From SOJZ01 sp964556565 (GTDB lineage: Archaea > Thermoproteota > Bathyarchaeia > Bathyarchaeales > Bathyarchaeaceae): DNA of 24,321 bases. The DNA lies in contig CAZKWF010000025.1 of the NCBI GenBank assembly GCA_964556565.1, positions 1 through 24,321 on the forward strand. The letters are read 5' to 3'. A program made the translations under genes and the position numbers. Below the pieces are notes generated by a model that did no database searches, was not told the DNA's origin, and worked only from the letters and a program-made list of their open reading frames with translations. Shown piece after piece: positions 22,031 through 24,321 of the stretch. Positions within the stretch are counted from its first letter, which is position 1, and every line of letters starts with the position of its first letter.

Positions 22031-23491
22031 TTGATTGTGGGCGCGATAGCGGCTGTCGTTAACAAGAGAGGCGAAAACGCTGTCCCAAGCGTGGTTATTA
22101 TGCTCAGAGAGTTGAAGCATCGAGGCGTTGACGCTCATGGAGTTGCTACACCAAGCTCAACAACCACAGTCAAGTCGATTGAAGACATGAAAATTGAAAA
22201 CCTCAATTCACCTGTTGCTTTGGGCCATAATCTTTCTCGCATTTTTTCAAGAGATCATCCGCAACCGCTTCTGAGCGATGACTTCGCCCTCGTGTTTGAA
22301 GGCCATTTATTCCCCCACTCCGGCGCCTCTGAGGTTGATGAAGTCCTCAAGAAGCTTAAGCTTGAACCTCAAAGAAACGCAGGTTCTTTTATCAGGGAAC
22401 TTGAAGGATCATACTCATTCGCTATCGCACGTGCGGAGAAGGTGATTGCTGGACGAGACATGTTTGGGACAAACTCGTTATATTATGGTGAAAATGAAAC
22501 GGCCTGTGCCATAGCGTCGGAGCGTAAAGCTTTGTGGGCGGTTGGGATAAAAGATGTGAAGTCCTTTCCGCCGGGAAACTTAGCTGTAATCAGTGATAAT
22601 GGCGTCGTTTTCCAACCAATAAAAACCGTGACACAACCCTCCTTAAAATCCATAAACATGGATACTGCAGCGAAACATCTCCAAGACTTTTTGTTAGAAT
22701 CAACAAGAAAGAAGGTTTCTGGCCTCAAGAAAGTGGCAGTTGCTTTTTCAGGTGGCCTAGACAGCAGCATCATCGCGGCACTCGCTAAAATCTGCGGAAT
22801 CGACGTTCATGTGATTTCGGTGGGGTTGAAAAATCAGGCAGAAATCGAGTATACAGAGGCAACAGCTGAGAGGCTTGATCTACCTCTTCATCTTGGAATA
22901 TTCACAGTTGATGATGTTGAACGGGCTCTTCCAAAGGTTTTGTGGTTGATTGAAGAACCTGATGCAGTGAAGGTCAGCATTGCTATACCATTTTATTGGA
23001 CCGCTGAAATTGCCTCAAAACTGAGATGCCATGTTCTCTTGGCCGGGCAAGGAAGTGATGAGCTATTCGGGGGTTATCACAAGTATCTTGGAATGTATGC
23101 CCAATTCGGTATTACAGCTGTGCAGAACGCCATGCACCACGACGTAATATCCTCTTACGAGACAAACTTCCAGAGAGATACTCAAGTGTGCTCCTTTCAT
23201 AAAGTGGAGCTGCGTCTTCCCTTCGTAGATCGCGAGGTTGTACAATTCGCGTTGGGTTTGCCCGTAAGCTTGAAAATCGAATCTACAGGAGACCATCTTC
23301 GAAAGAGGGTGTTGCGACGAGTAGCTCAAAATCTTGAACTTCCACAATTCATCGTTAACAAGCCTAAGAAAGCCATTCAATACACAACCGGGGTGAACAA
23401 GACTCTTCAAAGATTAGCGAGAAAGGAAAATTTGACCTTGCGGGAGTATGTTAAAAGGATCTTCCAAACAGTATATCCTCTGGGTGTGTAA
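22031..23491 (+). CDS. Asparagine-synthetase-like protein lacking the glutaminase cysteine
   Basis: The layout is that of AsnB: an N-terminal class II glutaminase domain (about 1-200) and a C-terminal ATP-pyrophosphatase synthetase domain. The PP-loop SGGLDSS is at 240-246 and GQGSDELFGGYHKY at 339-352, with ELRLPFVDREVVQFAL after it. The N-terminus reads MIVGAIAAVV (TTG 22031) or MGAIAAVV (GTG 22037), where active enzymes have Met-Cys-Gly-Ile. The nucleophilic cysteine is therefore absent at either start. In the synthetase motif Gln stands where bacterial AsnB has Glu (GEGSDE). It may use free ammonia or make another amide. GGAG is 4 nt from TTG 22031 and 10 nt from GTG 22037. Confidence 0.88.
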   Translation: MIVGAIAAVVNKRGENAVPSVVIMLRELKHRGVDAHGVATPSSTTTVKSIEDMKIENLNSPVALGHNLSRIFSRDHPQPLLSDDFALVFEGHLFPHSGASEVDEVLKKLKLEPQRNAGSFIRELEGSYSFAIARAEKVIAGRDMFGTNSLYYGENETACAIASERKALWAVGIKDVKSFPPGNLAVISDNGVVFQPIKTVTQPSLKSINMDTAAKHLQDFLLESTRKKVSGLKKVAVAFSGGLDSSIIAALAKICGIDVHVISVGLKNQAEIEYTEATAERLDLPLHLGIFTVDDVERALPKVLWLIEEPDAVKVSIAIPFYWTAEIASKLRCHVLLAGQGSDELFGGYHKYLGMYAQFGITAVQNAMHHDVISSYETNFQRDTQVCSFHKVELRLPFVDREVVQFALGLPVSLKIESTGDHLRKRVLRRVAQNLELPQFIVNKPKKAIQYTTGVNKTLQRLARKENLTLREYVKRIFQTVYPLGV

Positions 23492-23492
23492 A

Positions 23493-24321
23493 ATGAAAAA
23501 GACAGCCGTCATTTACGCTCCTAAATACCTGAATCATAATCCCGGGTGTAACCATCCCGAGTCACCAGAACGCCTCAAGGTAATTATGAAAGAATTGCAC
23601 CACAGCGGTCTTTTCAAAACCGGACAGTGTTCGCTCGTTGAACCTGAACCCGCCAGCATAGAAGATCTGAAGCTAGTTCATGAACCCGACCATATCACGC
23701 TTACTAAACAGTGTTGCGCGTCTGGTGGAGGCCTTCTCGACATTGGCGACACAGTAGTTTGCCCTGAAAGCTTTGAAGTTGCTCTCCTAGCAGTCGGAGG
23801 AGCAATGAAAGCGGTGGACCTTGTCATGACCGGAGGTTTTCAGAACGCCTTCGCCTTTGTCCGACCTCCTGGCCACCACGCAGGTCCATACTACGCCATG
23901 GGTTTCTGCGTCTTCAACAATGTCGCCATAGCCGCCTCGCATCTTCTTCGTAACTTCAACCTTGACCGTATCTTGATCTTAGATATCGATGCTCATCACG
24001 GAAACGGAACTCAAGAAATCTTCTATGACACTAATAATGTTCTTTACATAAGCTTGCATCAGGACCCCACAGCGTTTCCTAGCACAGGTTTCACAGACGA
24101 GGTGGGTAAAAAAGACGGACTCGGATACACCGTGAACATTCCATTTCCTTTTCATGTAGATGACCAGATTTATCTTCAAGCCATCAATCAGATAGTAGTT
24201 CCAATAATCCAGCAGTATAAACCGCAATTCATTCTCGTTTCCGTCGGCTTCGACACACACCACACGGACCCAGTCGCAGAGCTTTCTCTATCAGCCTTCG
24301 GATTTCTCGAAACCTTTACAA
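23493..24321 (+). CDS. Histone deacetylase family enzyme, partial (3' end outside window)
   Basis: This zinc-dependent deacetylase-family protein begins MKKTAVIYAPKYLNH and is open to the window edge after 276 codons. The N-terminal signature HPESPERL is present. RPPGHHA provides the paired active-site histidines. DIDAHHGNGTQEIFY and GFDTHHTDP provide the Asp, His and Asp zinc ligands. The enzyme should be active; prokaryotic members act on acetylated proteins, polyamines or acetoin-related substrates, and the sequence does not tell which. GGTG 6 nt before the ATG and a 1-nt gap from the upstream gene show co-transcription with the asparagine-synthetase-like gene. Confidence 0.93.
   Translation, partial: MKKTAVIYAPKYLNHNPGCNHPESPERLKVIMKELHHSGLFKTGQCSLVEPEPASIEDLKLVHEPDHITLTKQCCASGGGLLDIGDTVVCPESFEVALLAVGGAMKAVDLVMTGGFQNAFAFVRPPGHHAGPYYAMGFCVFNNVAIAASHLLRNFNLDRILILDIDAHHGNGTQEIFYDTNNVLYISLHQDPTAFPSTGFTDEVGKKDGLGYTVNIPFPFHVDDQIYLQAINQIVVPIIQQYKPQFILVSVGFDTHHTDPVAELSLSAFGFLETFT

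Noticed and set aside
1..24321. tRNA, rRNA, CRISPR array, insertion sequence or intein
   Set aside because: The intergenic gaps I read showed no cloverleaf-like or repeat-spacer pattern. RFC, MCM and Cdc6 motifs are uninterrupted, and no transposase-like frame is present.

Overview
The window is archaeal chromosomal DNA. It carries an archaeal replication set (Orc1/Cdc6, RFC small and large subunits, a GINS subunit, MCM and a Hel308-type helicase), TATA-like boxes upstream of transcription units, Shine-Dalgarno sites of the GGTGAT/GGAGG type, and many TTG and GTG starts. The gene content fits an uncultured TACK-type archaeon, perhaps Bathyarchaeia. The lineage is an inference and has not been tested by any search.

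Layout. 1-5112: a peptide/nickel-type ABC importer. The substrate-binding protein gene runs leftward off the window edge and is divergent from a four-gene dppBCDF operon. 5232-6693: orc1/cdc6 overlapped by a small winged-helix regulator. 6748-8659: molybdenum cofactor genes moaC, moaB/mog and moaA in one operon. 8767-10013: a winged-helix protein with a membrane anchor meets, tail to tail with no spacer, a leftward pair made of a small zinc-binding protein and a secreted DUF4382 protein. That pair has overlapping palindromes at its predicted promoter. 10259-11416: a membrane-anchored HtrA-type protease. 11472-13688: rfcS-rfcL leftward. 13812-18669: gins-mcm-hel308 rightward. 18666-20036: purB leftward. 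20262-21254: two AT-rich genes for small membrane proteins, both leftward. 21395-21904: an HNH-like zinc protein with a long Lys/Arg tail. 22031-23491: an asparagine-synthetase-like protein lacking the glutaminase cysteine. 23493 to the right edge: a histone-deacetylase-family enzyme, cut by the window.

How the genes relate. The two divergent replication operons (clamp loader against GINS-MCM-Hel308) share a gap of about 120 bp. Together with the nearby orc1/cdc6 they supply initiator, helicase, helicase accessory factor, clamp loader and repair helicase. The moa genes supply three steps of molybdopterin synthesis. The most unusual items are the domain order of the substrate-binding protein (a C-lobe-like segment ahead of the N-lobe), the doubly altered asparagine-synthetase homologue, the HNH-like protein with a histone-H1-like tail two genes from a deacetylase, and the palindromic operator in front of the zinc protein/DUF4382 pair.

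No stretch longer than 300 bases lacks a gene. The longest gaps (about 10014-10243 and 20037-20261) hold promoters and, in the first case, the palindromes. I saw no tRNA, rRNA, CRISPR array, insertion sequence or recognisable origin repeat.
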